Shown one piece after another: positions 17,079-25,103 of a DNA stretch of 64,000 bases. The translations under genes were made by a program, and so were the position numbers. Each line of letters begins with the position of its first letter. The first letter of the stretch is position 1. The notes under the pieces are model-generated. The model saw only the letters and a program-made list of their open reading frames with translations, was not told where the DNA came from and ran no database searches. The DNA is from DASSUC01 sp035649895 (GTDB lineage Bacteria; Actinomycetota; Actinomycetes; Mycobacteriales; Micromonosporaceae), in assembly GCA_035649895.1 (NCBI GenBank), contig DASRIS010000042.1, positions 62,001 to 126,000 on the forward strand. Reading direction: 5' to 3'.

Positions 17079-17214
17079 GCACACTACCTCCTCCCGGCTG
17101 GTCAGGGCAGCCCAGGCGCCGTGGCTGGTCACTGCAAGCCGCATCGGTCACCGCCGCCCTCCGGTGCAGGACACCTGCGGATAGGGCAGCCAGAAAGATT
17201 GGCTTGGCGGCGTT

Positions 17215-19500
17215 CTAGGCCGGCCTCGGCCCGGCCACGGGCTCCAGCCGTACGATGATCTGTTTCGATGTCGGGGTGTTCGACCCGGCCGCGGTCGAGT
17301 CCAGCGGCACCAGCACGTTCGCCTCGGGGAAGTAGGTTGCCGCGCACCCGCGAGCGGTCGGGTAGGCGACCACCCGGAAGCCGCTCGCCCGCCGCTGCAC
17401 CCCGTCCGCCCACTCCGAGACCAGGTCGACCAGGTCCCCGTCGGCCAGGCCCAGCTCAGTGATGTCGTCCGGGTGCACGAAGACGACGCGCCGCCCCTTG
17501 CGCACGCCGCGGTAGCGGTCGTCCAGCCCGTAGATCGTGGTGTTGTACTGGTCGTGGCTGCGTACCGACTGGAGCAGCAGCCGGCCGGGCGGCACCTGGA
17601 GCACGTGCAGCGGGTTGACCGAGAACCGGGCCCGGCCGGACGGCGTCGGGAAGCGCCGCCGGTCCCGGGGCGGGTGCGGCAGGGTGAAGCCGCCGGGCCG
17701 GGCCACCCGGGCCTCATAGTCGGCGAACCCCGGCACCACCCGCGACACCGCGCCGCGGACCGCCCGGTAGTCCCCCTCGAAGGACGCCCACGGCAGCGCG
17801 TCACCGAGCAGCGCCCGGCCCAGCCGGCACACGATCGCCACCTCGGACAGCAGGGCCGGCGAGGCGGGCGCGAGCTTGCCGCGGGAGGAGTGCACGCAGG
17901 ACATCGAGTCCTCGACCGTGACGAACTGCTCGCCGCCGGCCTGCCGGTCCCGCTCGGTGCGGCCCAGGCACGGCAGGATCAGCGCGGTCTCGCCGGGCAC
18001 CACGTGCGAGCGGTTGAGCTTGGTGGAGATATGCACGGTCAGCCGGCACCGGCGCAGGGCCGCCAAAGTCACCTCCGTGTCCGGCGTCGCCGACGCGAAG
18101 TTGCCGCCCAGGGCCAGGAAGACCCGCACCCGCCCGTCGCGCATCGCCCGGATCGCTTCGACGGTGTCGTACCCCGGCGTGGCCGGCATGGGGATGGACA
18201 GCAGCGAGCCGAGCGCGGCCGACCACGACGGCGGCCGGGGGGTGATGCCCATCGTCCGGTCGCCCTGCACGTTGGAGTGGCCGCGCACCGGGCACAGCCC
18301 GGCGCCCGGCTTGCCGATCATGCCGCGCAGCAGCTGCACGTTGACGATCTCGCGGATCGCCGCGACCGAGTCGGCCCGCTGGGTCAGGCCCATCGCCCAG
18401 CAGACCACGGTGGCGTTGGAGTCGGCGAACATCCGCGCGGCGGCCACCACCTCCTCCCGGGCCAGGCCGGTCGCCGCGGTCACCCGCGACCAGTCCAGGC
18501 TGCGCAGGCCGGAGCGGTAGACGTCGAACCCCTCGGTATAGGTGTCCACAAAGGACCGGTCGACGCTGCCCCACTCGACGAGCAGCGCGCCGATCGCCTG
18601 GAACAGGGCCAGGTCACCGGCGACCCGGACCTGCAGGAACCGGTCGGCCAGCGGGGTGCCGTCGCCGACCAGGCCGGCCACCCGCTGCGGGTTGCGGAAG
18701 CGGATCAGCCCGGCTTCGGGCAGCGGGTTGATGGCGAGGATCCTGGCGCCGCGGCGCTTGGCCCGCTCGAGCGCGACGAGCATACGCGGGTGGTTGGTGC
18801 CCGGGTTCTGCCCGACCACCACGATCAGCGACGCGGCGTGGATGTCATCGAGCGTGACCGAGCCCTTGCCCACCCCGAGCGTTGCGGTGAGGGCCACCCC
18901 GGAGGACTCGTGGCACATGTTCGAGCAGTCGGGCAGGTTGTTCGTGCCGTAGGCCCGGGCGAGCAGCTGCCAGCAGAACGCGGCCTCGTTGGAGGTGCGG
19001 CCGGACGCGTAGAAGACCGCCTCGTCGGGCGAGGCGCACCCACGCAGCTCGCCGGCGACCAGCCCGAACGCGTCCTCCCAGGAGATCGGCGTGTAGTGCT
19101 CGGCGCCGGCCCGCAGCACCATCGGCTCGGTCAGCCGGCCCTGCTGGCCCAGCCAGTGGTCGGAGCGGCTGGCGAGCTCGGCGACCGGATGGGCGGCGAA
19201 GAAGTCCCGGGTGACCCGGCGCAGGGTGGCCTCCTCGGCCACCGCCTTCGCGCCGTTCTCGCAGAACTCGGCGTGCGAGCGGTGCCCCGGCGCCGGCTCC
19301 GGCCAGGCGCAGCCGGGGCAGTCGAAGCCGCCGGGCTGGTTCACCGCGAGCAGGGCGAGGGCGGTACGGCGTACCCCCATCTGGGCTACTGACGCGGTCA
19401 GGGAGTGGGTGACGCTCGTCACGCCCGCGGCCTCGCGCTGCGGGCGACCGATGTGCAGGTCCCGGTCGTCGAAGTCCTCGCGCGGCGCCCGCTTAGCCAT
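17215..19500 (-). CDS. FdhF/YdeP-family molybdopterin oxidoreductase
   Basis: 761 residues, the usual length of the YdeP family. Marks include GFDCPGCAWPEP and FCENGAKAVAEE near the N-terminus, TPISWEDAFGLVAGEL, ASGRTSNEAAF, NMCHESSGVAL at the molybdenum site, VVVGQNPGTNHPRM, and GHSNVQGDRTMGI. The C-terminal molydopterin-dinucleotide-binding domain begins near LLLQSVRSHDQYNTTIYG. YdeP relatives resemble formate dehydrogenase alpha chains but their substrate is poorly defined; YdeP of E. coli is linked to acid resistance. FdhD and MobA encoded 8-10 kb away would supply sulfur and the guanine dinucleotide. Divergent from the TY-Chap gene. Confidence 0.92.
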   Translation of the reverse strand: MAKRAPREDFDDRDLHIGRPQREAAGVTSVTHSLTASVAQMGVRRTALALLAVNQPGGFDCPGCAWPEPAPGHRSHAEFCENGAKAVAEEATLRRVTRDFFAAHPVAELASRSDHWLGQQGRLTEPMVLRAGAEHYTPISWEDAFGLVAGELRGCASPDEAVFYASGRTSNEAAFCWQLLARAYGTNNLPDCSNMCHESSGVALTATLGVGKGSVTLDDIHAASLIVVVGQNPGTNHPRMLVALERAKRRGARILAINPLPEAGLIRFRNPQRVAGLVGDGTPLADRFLQVRVAGDLALFQAIGALLVEWGSVDRSFVDTYTEGFDVYRSGLRSLDWSRVTAATGLAREEVVAAARMFADSNATVVCWAMGLTQRADSVAAIREIVNVQLLRGMIGKPGAGLCPVRGHSNVQGDRTMGITPRPPSWSAALGSLLSIPMPATPGYDTVEAIRAMRDGRVRVFLALGGNFASATPDTEVTLAALRRCRLTVHISTKLNRSHVVPGETALILPCLGRTERDRQAGGEQFVTVEDSMSCVHSSRGKLAPASPALLSEVAIVCRLGRALLGDALPWASFEGDYRAVRGAVSRVVPGFADYEARVARPGGFTLPHPPRDRRRFPTPSGRARFSVNPLHVLQVPPGRLLLQSVRSHDQYNTTIYGLDDRYRGVRKGRRVVFVHPDDITELGLADGDLVDLVSEWADGVQRRASGFRVVAYPTARGCAATYFPEANVLVPLDSTAAGSNTPTSKQIIVRLEPVAGPRPA

Positions 19501-19543
19501 TGCTCGACAGTAACGCCTAGGTCCGCCAATGACGCCTGGCCAG

Positions 19544-19556
19544 TAGGGTGGTCGGC
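19544..19556 (+). promoter_or_regulatory. Leaderless -10 element of the TY-Chap gene
   Basis: TAGGGT at 19544-19549 is followed by 7 nt and then the GTG at 19557. No Shine-Dalgarno sequence is present. The spacing places transcription start at or beside the start codon. Confidence 0.55.
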
Positions 19557-20657
19557 GTGGAAGAACCCGGCCACCTGGATCACGTCCTGCTGGACGACCC
19601 GACCAACGCCGACCTGCGGGCCAAGGTGACCCAGGCGTGGCAGGAGTTCGCCCGGTCGCTCGCCGCGGTCCTGCCGACGCTGCCGTCCGGCGCCCGGCTC
19701 GAGCTGACGCTCGACCCGACCGCCACCGGCACCGGCGACGCCGTGTACGCGGTGAGCGTGCTCGCCGAGGACAGCGGCGAGCTGCGGGCGTACGCGGTCG
19801 GCAACGCCTCGCTGCCGGAGGGCTACCGGATGGGGCGGGACGCCGTCGCGGCGCTGATCGCGCTCGGCTGGTCCCCGCCGGGCGTGGTCGCCGGGTCGGA
19901 GGACCGGTTCGGCTTCGCCGTCGCGCAGGCGAGCCCGCCCTCGATCGCGGCCATGCTGGCCCGGACCATGCGCGACGTCTACGGCGCCCCGCATCCGGCG
20001 TTCCTGATGTACCTGGCGCACGGGGCGGACCAGGCCCCCATCCAGATCAGCCCGCTCGGCAGCGCCCGGCCGGAGGCGCTGCTCGACGGCGCGGTCAGCG
20101 GCCCCGGCCTGGCCGGCGGGGCTCCGGACGGCTCGGCCGGCGGCACCGGGGCGGCAGCGGGCGAGCTGGGCGACGGCCCGGCCGAGGGCGCTGACGAGCT
20201 GCCGCTGGTCGAGCAGGTGGTCACCGTGGTGGCCGGGCTGCTCAAGACCACCGCGGACCAGCTACAGGTGGACGCGGACGGCGACATCGGCATCCGGGCC
20301 GGGTCGGCCATGGTCTTCGTCCGGGTCCGCGACCACCCCCCGCTGGTGGATGTCTTCTCCCCGGTGCTCACCGAGGTACGCCCGACCGAGCAGCTCTACG
20401 CCAAGCTCTCCGAGCTGACCAGCCTGATGCCGATCGGCCGGCTCTACTGCACCGACGACACGGTGTGGGCCTCCGTGCCGGTCTTCGGCCGCCGGTTCCA
20501 GGCGGTCCACCTCATGCTCGCGATCCAGGTGATGACCGGCCTCGCCGACGAGCTGGACGACCGGCTGCACGGCGAGTTCGGCGGGCGGCGCTTCTTCGGC
20601 GAGGGCGACCGCGCGGCCGCCCGGCCCAATGGCGAGCGCACCGGCATGTACCTGTAG
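19557..20657 (+). CDS. TY-Chap / YbjN-like peptide-binding chaperone domain protein
   Basis: 366 residues with two related alpha/beta modules. The first, to about residue 150, contains LELTLDPTATGTGDAVYAV and the tail YGAPHPAFLMY. The second, from about residue 210, contains VVAGLLKTTADQLQVDADGDIGIRAG and LTSLMPIGRLY. This resembles the TY-Chap group (type III secretion CesT-like and YbjN-like chaperone folds) common in Micromonosporaceae; the assignment rests on overall pattern, not a catalytic motif. A linker rich in Gly, Ala and Ser separates the halves. The GTG at 19557 is chosen from the leaderless promoter. Confidence 0.65.
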   Translation: MEEPGHLDHVLLDDPTNADLRAKVTQAWQEFARSLAAVLPTLPSGARLELTLDPTATGTGDAVYAVSVLAEDSGELRAYAVGNASLPEGYRMGRDAVAALIALGWSPPGVVAGSEDRFGFAVAQASPPSIAAMLARTMRDVYGAPHPAFLMYLAHGADQAPIQISPLGSARPEALLDGAVSGPGLAGGAPDGSAGGTGAAAGELGDGPAEGADELPLVEQVVTVVAGLLKTTADQLQVDADGDIGIRAGSAMVFVRVRDHPPLVDVFSPVLTEVRPTEQLYAKLSELTSLMPIGRLYCTDDTVWASVPVFGRRFQAVHLMLAIQVMTGLADELDDRLHGEFGGRRFFGEGDRAAARPNGERTGMYL

Positions 20658-20674
20658 CGGACCCGCCACGCCGC

Positions 20675-20730
20675 TCGGCTGGACGCGCGCTCAGCCGAAC
20701 GCGCGCCCAGCCGGATATGCGCTCAGCGGA
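20675..20730. repeat. Three 16-bp tandem repeats with hairpin potential
   Basis: Units start at 20683, 20699 and 20715 (ACGCGCGCTCAGCCGA, ACGCGCGCCCAGCCGG, ATATGCGCTCAGCGGA). TCGGCTG at 20675-20681 pairs with CAGCCGA at 20692-20698. The array lies between two convergent genes, and its last unit includes the stop codon of the beta-propeller gene, so it may serve as a shared terminator. Confidence 0.5.
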
Positions 20731-22741
20731 ACGGCAGCCACCCCAGCGTGGCCAGGGTGCGCGCGTCACTCGCCTTGGCGCCCGCCTCGGACACGGTCCA
20801 CAGCACATCGTCGATCATCAGGGACCGGCGGATCTGGCCAACGGGGGTGCCGTGGACGCTGACGGAGATGTCGTGCGTGACGAGGCCGATCTCCGTGATG
20901 GCCGTACCGGAAACCTGGAGCACCAGCGCTCCGCCATCGCTGCCGCCCTGCCGCGAGTAGACGTTGAGGGGTACCACGAGCAGCCCGGTCTGCGGCCAGT
21001 AGAGGAACGCGTGCGGGTCGAACTCGGCCTCCGAGTGGCCGTACTTGGCGTGGTACTGGGCCAGCCGGGTGGGCCGGGCCAGGTCGGACACGTCGAAGAG
21101 GGAGACCTGGGTGCCCTGGACGCGGCCCTGCGCGGTGGCCTCCTGGCCGATCCCGATCAGCCGCCCGTCCCCGGCCGGGTGCAGGTAGGCGGAGTAGCCG
21201 GTGATCTTCAGCTCGCCCAGCGTCCGGGGCGCACGCGGGTTGCCGAGGTCCAGCGTGTAGAGCGGGTCGGTCTGGCGGAACGTGACCACGTAGCCGACCG
21301 GGCCCACGAAGCGGACCGCGTAGATGCGCTCGCCCTTGCCCAGCCCGGTCACCTTGCCGGTCTCCACCAGCGACCGGCCCCGCTGGGCCAGCACGTAGAC
21401 CGCTGACGACGACTGCGCCGCGCGCTCGGCGAACTGGCCGGTCGTGGTGGCCACCCGCAGGTGCCCGTCCCACTCCGACAGGGAGTACTGGTTGAGCAGC
21501 CAGCCCGGCACCGAGCCGGAGGCGACGTGCCGGGGCCGTCCCGAGCCCGCGGTGTCGAACTTGTACAGCTCGGTACGCTCGTCGACGCGTACCGGCTTCC
21601 CGGCGTCCGTGGCGTTGGCCGGCACTGCCCGCCAGCGCTGGTCGTTCGCGACGTAGAGGCTGGTCCCGTTGCTGTAGACGGTGTCGCCGTCGGCCACCAC
21701 CGTGACCGGGTCGCCGCTCTGCAGCGAGGCCCCGCCCAGGTCGAAGCTGAGCACAGTCACCATGGAGGTGCCGGTGTACAGGGCCGGGCGGCTGACCGCG
21801 TCGCAGCCGACCCGCCCGGTCGTGGTGCGCCCGTCCTGCTGGATCTGGTAGCGCGGCAGCCAGTCGTCCAGGCCAGCCTTGTCGATGACGGCCCGGTTGG
21901 CGGCCACCCGGTCGGTGTCGCTGCGGTCGCCGTTGTCGGTGGGGAACGCCAGCCGCGGCGCGGACCGCACCACGACCCGGACCACGCCGCCCACCTGGCG
22001 CGCGTCGACCAGGGAGCCATCCACTGTGTACGACCCGAGCAGGCGTGGCGCGCCGGCCAGGTCGACCAGCAGCAGCCGCGGGCCGGCGATCTCGTCCGGC
22101 GCGAACGTCCCCGGCCGCGGCTGGCCGGGCATGTCCTCGACTATCCCCGGCCCGCCCCGCCAGCCGTGGTAGCCGCCGGCGACCAGCACCAGCGCCCGGT
22201 CCCCGTGCAGCAGCAGGTCGGCACCGCCGCCCCAGCGGACCGGGTCGGCGGCGGTGCGCTGGAGGTTCAGCTCGCCGGTGAGCCGCCGGCCGGCCGCATC
22301 GATGACCCGGAGCACGCCCTGGCTCACCGTGACGATGCGCCGGCCATCGGTCTTGACCAGGTCCGGCTCGTCCACTCCGGCCTCATGGGTGTTGGTGCCG
22401 GAGTAGCCGGGCGCGCTGCCCGTCGACCCGGCGCCGGGCGCGCCGGCCTTGCTGTCCGGTGCCGCCGGCGCTGCGGCGGCGTCCTCGGCCTGGGCCACCC
22501 CGCCACCTGCGGCGCGGAAGTCCCGGCGGCTGCCGATGCCCCACGGGCCCACGTACTGCCTGGCCGCCTCCTTGAGCCGGTCCAGCGCTTCGTTGCACGA
22601 GGTGAACGAGACAAGTTGGAACGAGCCGGCGGGCACGGCCGGGTCCCGGAAGGCCGCTCCGGTAGGGCCGTCGGAGCAGCCGGCGGAGAGCACAAGTCCG
22701 GCGGCGAGCACCACGCCGGCGGCGAGCTTGGTCGCTGTCAT
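20723..22741 (-). CDS. Beta-propeller domain lipoprotein
   Basis: 672 residues from the ATG at 22741. A lipoprotein signal peptide ends in the lipobox LSAGC (Cys near residue 22), so the protein is anchored outside the membrane. After a short helical part and an Ala/Gly/Pro-rich linker comes YSGTNTHEAGVDEPDLVKTD, the entry signature of the Beta_propel family (PF09826-type), followed by repeated blades such as ALYTGTSMVTVLSFDL and YLHPAGDGRLIGIG. Function is unknown; such domains usually bind ligands or proteins. It starts 23 bp after the Lrp-type regulator stops, so the two are probably co-transcribed. An open frame extends upstream through the regulator but is not coding there. Confidence 0.85.
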   Translation of the reverse strand: MTATKLAAGVVLAAGLVLSAGCSDGPTGAAFRDPAVPAGSFQLVSFTSCNEALDRLKEAARQYVGPWGIGSRRDFRAAGGGVAQAEDAAAAPAAPDSKAGAPGAGSTGSAPGYSGTNTHEAGVDEPDLVKTDGRRIVTVSQGVLRVIDAAGRRLTGELNLQRTAADPVRWGGGADLLLHGDRALVLVAGGYHGWRGGPGIVEDMPGQPRPGTFAPDEIAGPRLLLVDLAGAPRLLGSYTVDGSLVDARQVGGVVRVVVRSAPRLAFPTDNGDRSDTDRVAANRAVIDKAGLDDWLPRYQIQQDGRTTTGRVGCDAVSRPALYTGTSMVTVLSFDLGGASLQSGDPVTVVADGDTVYSNGTSLYVANDQRWRAVPANATDAGKPVRVDERTELYKFDTAGSGRPRHVASGSVPGWLLNQYSLSEWDGHLRVATTTGQFAERAAQSSSAVYVLAQRGRSLVETGKVTGLGKGERIYAVRFVGPVGYVVTFRQTDPLYTLDLGNPRAPRTLGELKITGYSAYLHPAGDGRLIGIGQEATAQGRVQGTQVSLFDVSDLARPTRLAQYHAKYGHSEAEFDPHAFLYWPQTGLLVVPLNVYSRQGGSDGGALVLQVSGTAITEIGLVTHDISVSVHGTPVGQIRRSLMIDDVLWTVSEAGAKASDARTLATLGWLPFR

Positions 22742-22764
22742 GCCCTTTGGACGCGGTCCGCCGG

Positions 22765-23265
22765 TCACCCGTTCCCGCCCCCGGCACTCGGGCCGGGAAG
22801 GGCGCCCGGGCCGGGAGGGGCGACCGGGGTGGGCGAGTCGACCAGCCGGGAGAGGACGATCATGCTGCGGGTCGAGGTGACGAACGGCTCCGCCCGCAGC
22901 CGCTCCAGCACCCGCTCCAGGTGGCTGATGTCGGCGGCGCGCAGGTGCACCAGCGCGTCGGCCTCCCCGGAGACCGTGTACGCACCGACCACCTCGGGAT
23001 GGCGCCGGGTGGCGACCGCGATCTGCGCAGGGGTGGTCCGGCCGGTGCAGAACAGCTCCACGAAGGCCTCGGTCGTCCAGCCGACCGCCGCCGGGTCCAC
23101 CACCGCGGTGTAGCCCTTGATCACGCCGGCCGCGCGGAGGCGGTCGACCCGCCGCTTGACCGCCGGCGCCGAGAGCGAGACGGCCGCGCCGATCTCCGCG
23201 TACGACCTGCGCGCGTCCGCCACCAGCGAGGCGATGATCCGGTGGTCCACATCGTCGATCTGCAC
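22765..23265 (-). CDS. Lrp/AsnC-family transcriptional regulator
   Basis: 166 residues. The N-terminal helix-turn-helix (DHRIIASLVADARRSYAEIG then VKRRVDRLRAAGVIKGYTA) and C-terminal RAM ligand-binding domain (VGAYTVSGEADALVHL, then SMIVLSRLV) are typical. A Pro/Gly-rich tail of about 20 residues is extra. GTG start with AGGAGG 7 nt upstream. It probably controls its own operon with the beta-propeller lipoprotein; effectors of the family are usually amino acids. AT-rich DNA upstream (23380-23400) could hold its operator. Confidence 0.92.
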   Translation of the reverse strand: MQIDDVDHRIIASLVADARRSYAEIGAAVSLSAPAVKRRVDRLRAAGVIKGYTAVVDPAAVGWTTEAFVELFCTGRTTPAQIAVATRRHPEVVGAYTVSGEADALVHLRAADISHLERVLERLRAEPFVTSTRSMIVLSRLVDSPTPVAPPGPGALPGPSAGGGNG

Positions 23266-23435
23266 GACACGACCTCCTGCAGGCAGTCGTCGAGGCGGTC
23301 AACGGTGTGCGCACAGTACCTCGCGGGCACCGCCCAAGCCCTCCACCAAGCCCTTGACCATGAAATCCGAGCGACCCACCAGGCTATATTCAAGACCTTC
23401 TCGGCCTGCCCAGGTACGAAAAAAAGCTCCCTTGC

Positions 23436-23464
23436 TCTTGCGTTCATGGTTAGGAATCTACAAT
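23436..23464 (+). promoter_or_regulatory. Candidate promoter of the GH25 muramidase gene
   Basis: TTGCGT (23438-23443) and TACAAT (23459-23464) form a -35/-10 pair with a 15-nt spacer, shorter than ideal. It lies in an AT-rich patch 66 bp upstream of the muramidase start, unusual for this GC-rich window. Confidence 0.4.
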
Positions 23465-23530
23465 GATGACCCTCAATTGGGCGCCCACCGTCACCGGAAC
23501 CCCTTACCTATCCCCAAACGGGAGGGGACC

Positions 23531-24292
23531 ATGAAACTTGCCGCTAGCCCGACCCGGGGTTTCCGTCGGCTCCTGGCAGTGGCTGTGACCACGGCGACAG
23601 CCGCAGTCGTCACGGTAATAGCCGCGCCCGCCGCCGAAGCCGCGTGCTGCACCCCAGGCGTTGACGTCTCCCACTGGCAGGGCTCCATCAACTGGACCAG
23701 CGTGCGCAACGCCGGGATCCAGTGGGCGTACATCAAGGCGACCGAGGGCACCAGCTACAAGGACCCGCAGTTCAACACCAACTACCCGGCCGCCTACTAC
23801 GCGGGCGTCATCCGGGGCGCGTACCACTTCGCCCGCCCGAACGTCTCCAGCGGGGCGACCCAGGCCGACTACTTCGCCAACAACGGCGGTGCCTGGTCGG
23901 CCGACAACCGCACCCTGCCGGGCGCGCTGGACATCGAGTACAACCCGTACGGCTCCATGTGCTACGGGCTGAGCCAGAGCTCGATGCGTAGCTGGCTGGC
24001 GAGCTTCCTCAGCCGCTACAAGTACCGCACCGGCCGCTACGCCGTGATCTACACGACGTACAACTGGTGGTCCACGTGCACCGGCAACTACAGCGGCTTC
24101 GCCGGCAACCACCCGCTGTGGATCGCCCGGTGGTCCACCTCCGCCGGCACGCTCCCCGCCGGCTGGAGCTTCTGGACGATGTGGCAGTACACGAGCACCG
24201 GCAGCGTGTCGGGCATCTCCGGCAACGTCGACCGCAACCACTTCAACGGCGACCGGAGCAGGCTGCTGGCGCTGGCCAACAACACGCCGTAA
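23531..24292 (+). CDS. Secreted GH25 muramidase (lysozyme)
   Basis: 253 residues. A Sec signal peptide ends at APAAEAACC. The mature protein begins with TPGVDVSHWQGSINW, the GH25 opening with its catalytic-site Asp, and continues with YIKATEGTSYKDPQF, RGAYHFARP, the catalytic GALDIEYNPYG and YTTYNWW. GH25 enzymes cleave the muramyl-glucosaminyl bond of peptidoglycan. No separate wall-binding domain is present. The ATG is preceded by GGAGGGG. It is monocistronic with a strong hairpin after it. Probable roles are wall turnover or attack on competing bacteria. Confidence 0.95.
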   Translation: MKLAASPTRGFRRLLAVAVTTATAAVVTVIAAPAAEAACCTPGVDVSHWQGSINWTSVRNAGIQWAYIKATEGTSYKDPQFNTNYPAAYYAGVIRGAYHFARPNVSSGATQADYFANNGGAWSADNRTLPGALDIEYNPYGSMCYGLSQSSMRSWLASFLSRYKYRTGRYAVIYTTYNWWSTCTGNYSGFAGNHPLWIARWSTSAGTLPAGWSFWTMWQYTSTGSVSGISGNVDRNHFNGDRSRLLALANNTP

Positions 24293-24335
24293 GGCCTCGC
24301 CGGGTCACCCCGGCCAAGGACCCTCGGTCAGGCAG

Positions 24336-24372
24336 GTGGCCGGGTGCGCGGTGCCGCCGCGCACCCGGCCAC
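24336..24372 (+). terminator. Strong hairpin terminator after the muramidase gene
   Basis: Perfect 16-bp stem (arms 24336-24351 and 24357-24372, beginning GTGGCCGGGTGC) with a 5-nt loop, 44 bp after the muramidase stop. No T tract. It can also serve the convergent DUF5666 lipoprotein gene. Confidence 0.75.
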
Positions 24373-24441
24373 TGGCGTCAGCTCACCCGGCACGCCAGCC
24401 GCGTCACCTGATGCATCAGCCAGCTCGCCTGAAGCCGGCTG

Positions 24442-25044
24442 TCAGCCGGTCCGCCTGATCAGGACCAGCCGGGCCACGACCTTGTCGCCCTCCCGTACGC
24501 CGGCCACCCCGACCTGGGCACCGACCGCCACATCCTCGGGCTTGACCGAGGTACGGTGCTCGACCACGTGCAGCGGGTCCCCGAAGGTCCAGGTCAGCGT
24601 GTAACCATCCGCGGACTTCACGGTGACCGTGGTGGCGTCGATCGCGGTCACCGTGCCGCGCTGCACCACAACCGTCTTGGTGGTGCCGTCCTTGGCCTGC
24701 ACCACGGCCTCGCCGTGCAGGACGTTGCGGCGCAGGAACACCCGTACCGCGTGCCGCTTGCGCCAGCCCTCCGCCCGGGCGTCGCCGCTGGGCCGGACCT
24801 CCGGCCCCCCGCTCGGAGCCGGGGCGGCCGCCCCTGCCCCGACCCCGGCCGCGACCATGTCGGCCTCGTTGAAGCCCATCGCGGCCAGCGCCATGGCCTC
24901 GGCCGGCAGGTCGGCCGTGACCTCGACCGAGTCCGTCACCTCGCCGGAGCCCGTCGCCTGCCGGGCCGGGCCCACCCCGCAGGCGGCCACGCCGAGCACG
25001 GCGAGCATGCCCGCGAGCGCCGCCAGTCCCACCCGTCGATACAT
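24442..25044 (-). CDS. DUF5666-like lipoprotein
   Basis: 200 residues from ATG 25044, which has GGAGGG 5-6 nt upstream. The signal peptide ends in a lipobox (LGVAAC). A disordered Ala/Gly/Pro region leads to a C-terminal small beta-barrel of the DUF5666 type (GTVTAIDATTVTVKSADG...VEHRTSVKPEDVAVGAQVGV in outline). Family function is unknown. It follows the histidine kinase gene by about 60 bp and is probably in its operon, so it may be a sensed or regulated envelope protein. Confidence 0.75.
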   Translation of the reverse strand: MYRRVGLAALAGMLAVLGVAACGVGPARQATGSGEVTDSVEVTADLPAEAMALAAMGFNEADMVAAGVGAGAAAPAPSGGPEVRPSGDARAEGWRKRHAVRVFLRRNVLHGEAVVQAKDGTTKTVVVQRGTVTAIDATTVTVKSADGYTLTWTFGDPLHVVEHRTSVKPEDVAVGAQVGVAGVREGDKVVARLVLIRRTG

Positions 25045-25103
25045 CGTTGCCCTCCACATCTATCTGGATGAGCCCATCGTGCCGGGCCGCCGCGTGCGTC
25101 CGG

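Noticed and set aside
16950..17090. MITE-like mobile element
   Set aside because: Inverted arms are present, but no flanking target-site duplication and no related transposase were seen.
16876..17151. Small minus-strand open frame in the inverted-repeat region
   Set aside because: It reads straight through both repeat arms, so its sequence is a by-product of the repeat; no ribosome-binding site.
22742..23314. Upstream extension of the beta-propeller lipoprotein frame
   Set aside because: The frame is open through the Lrp gene, but the lipoprotein signal peptide clearly begins at 22741.
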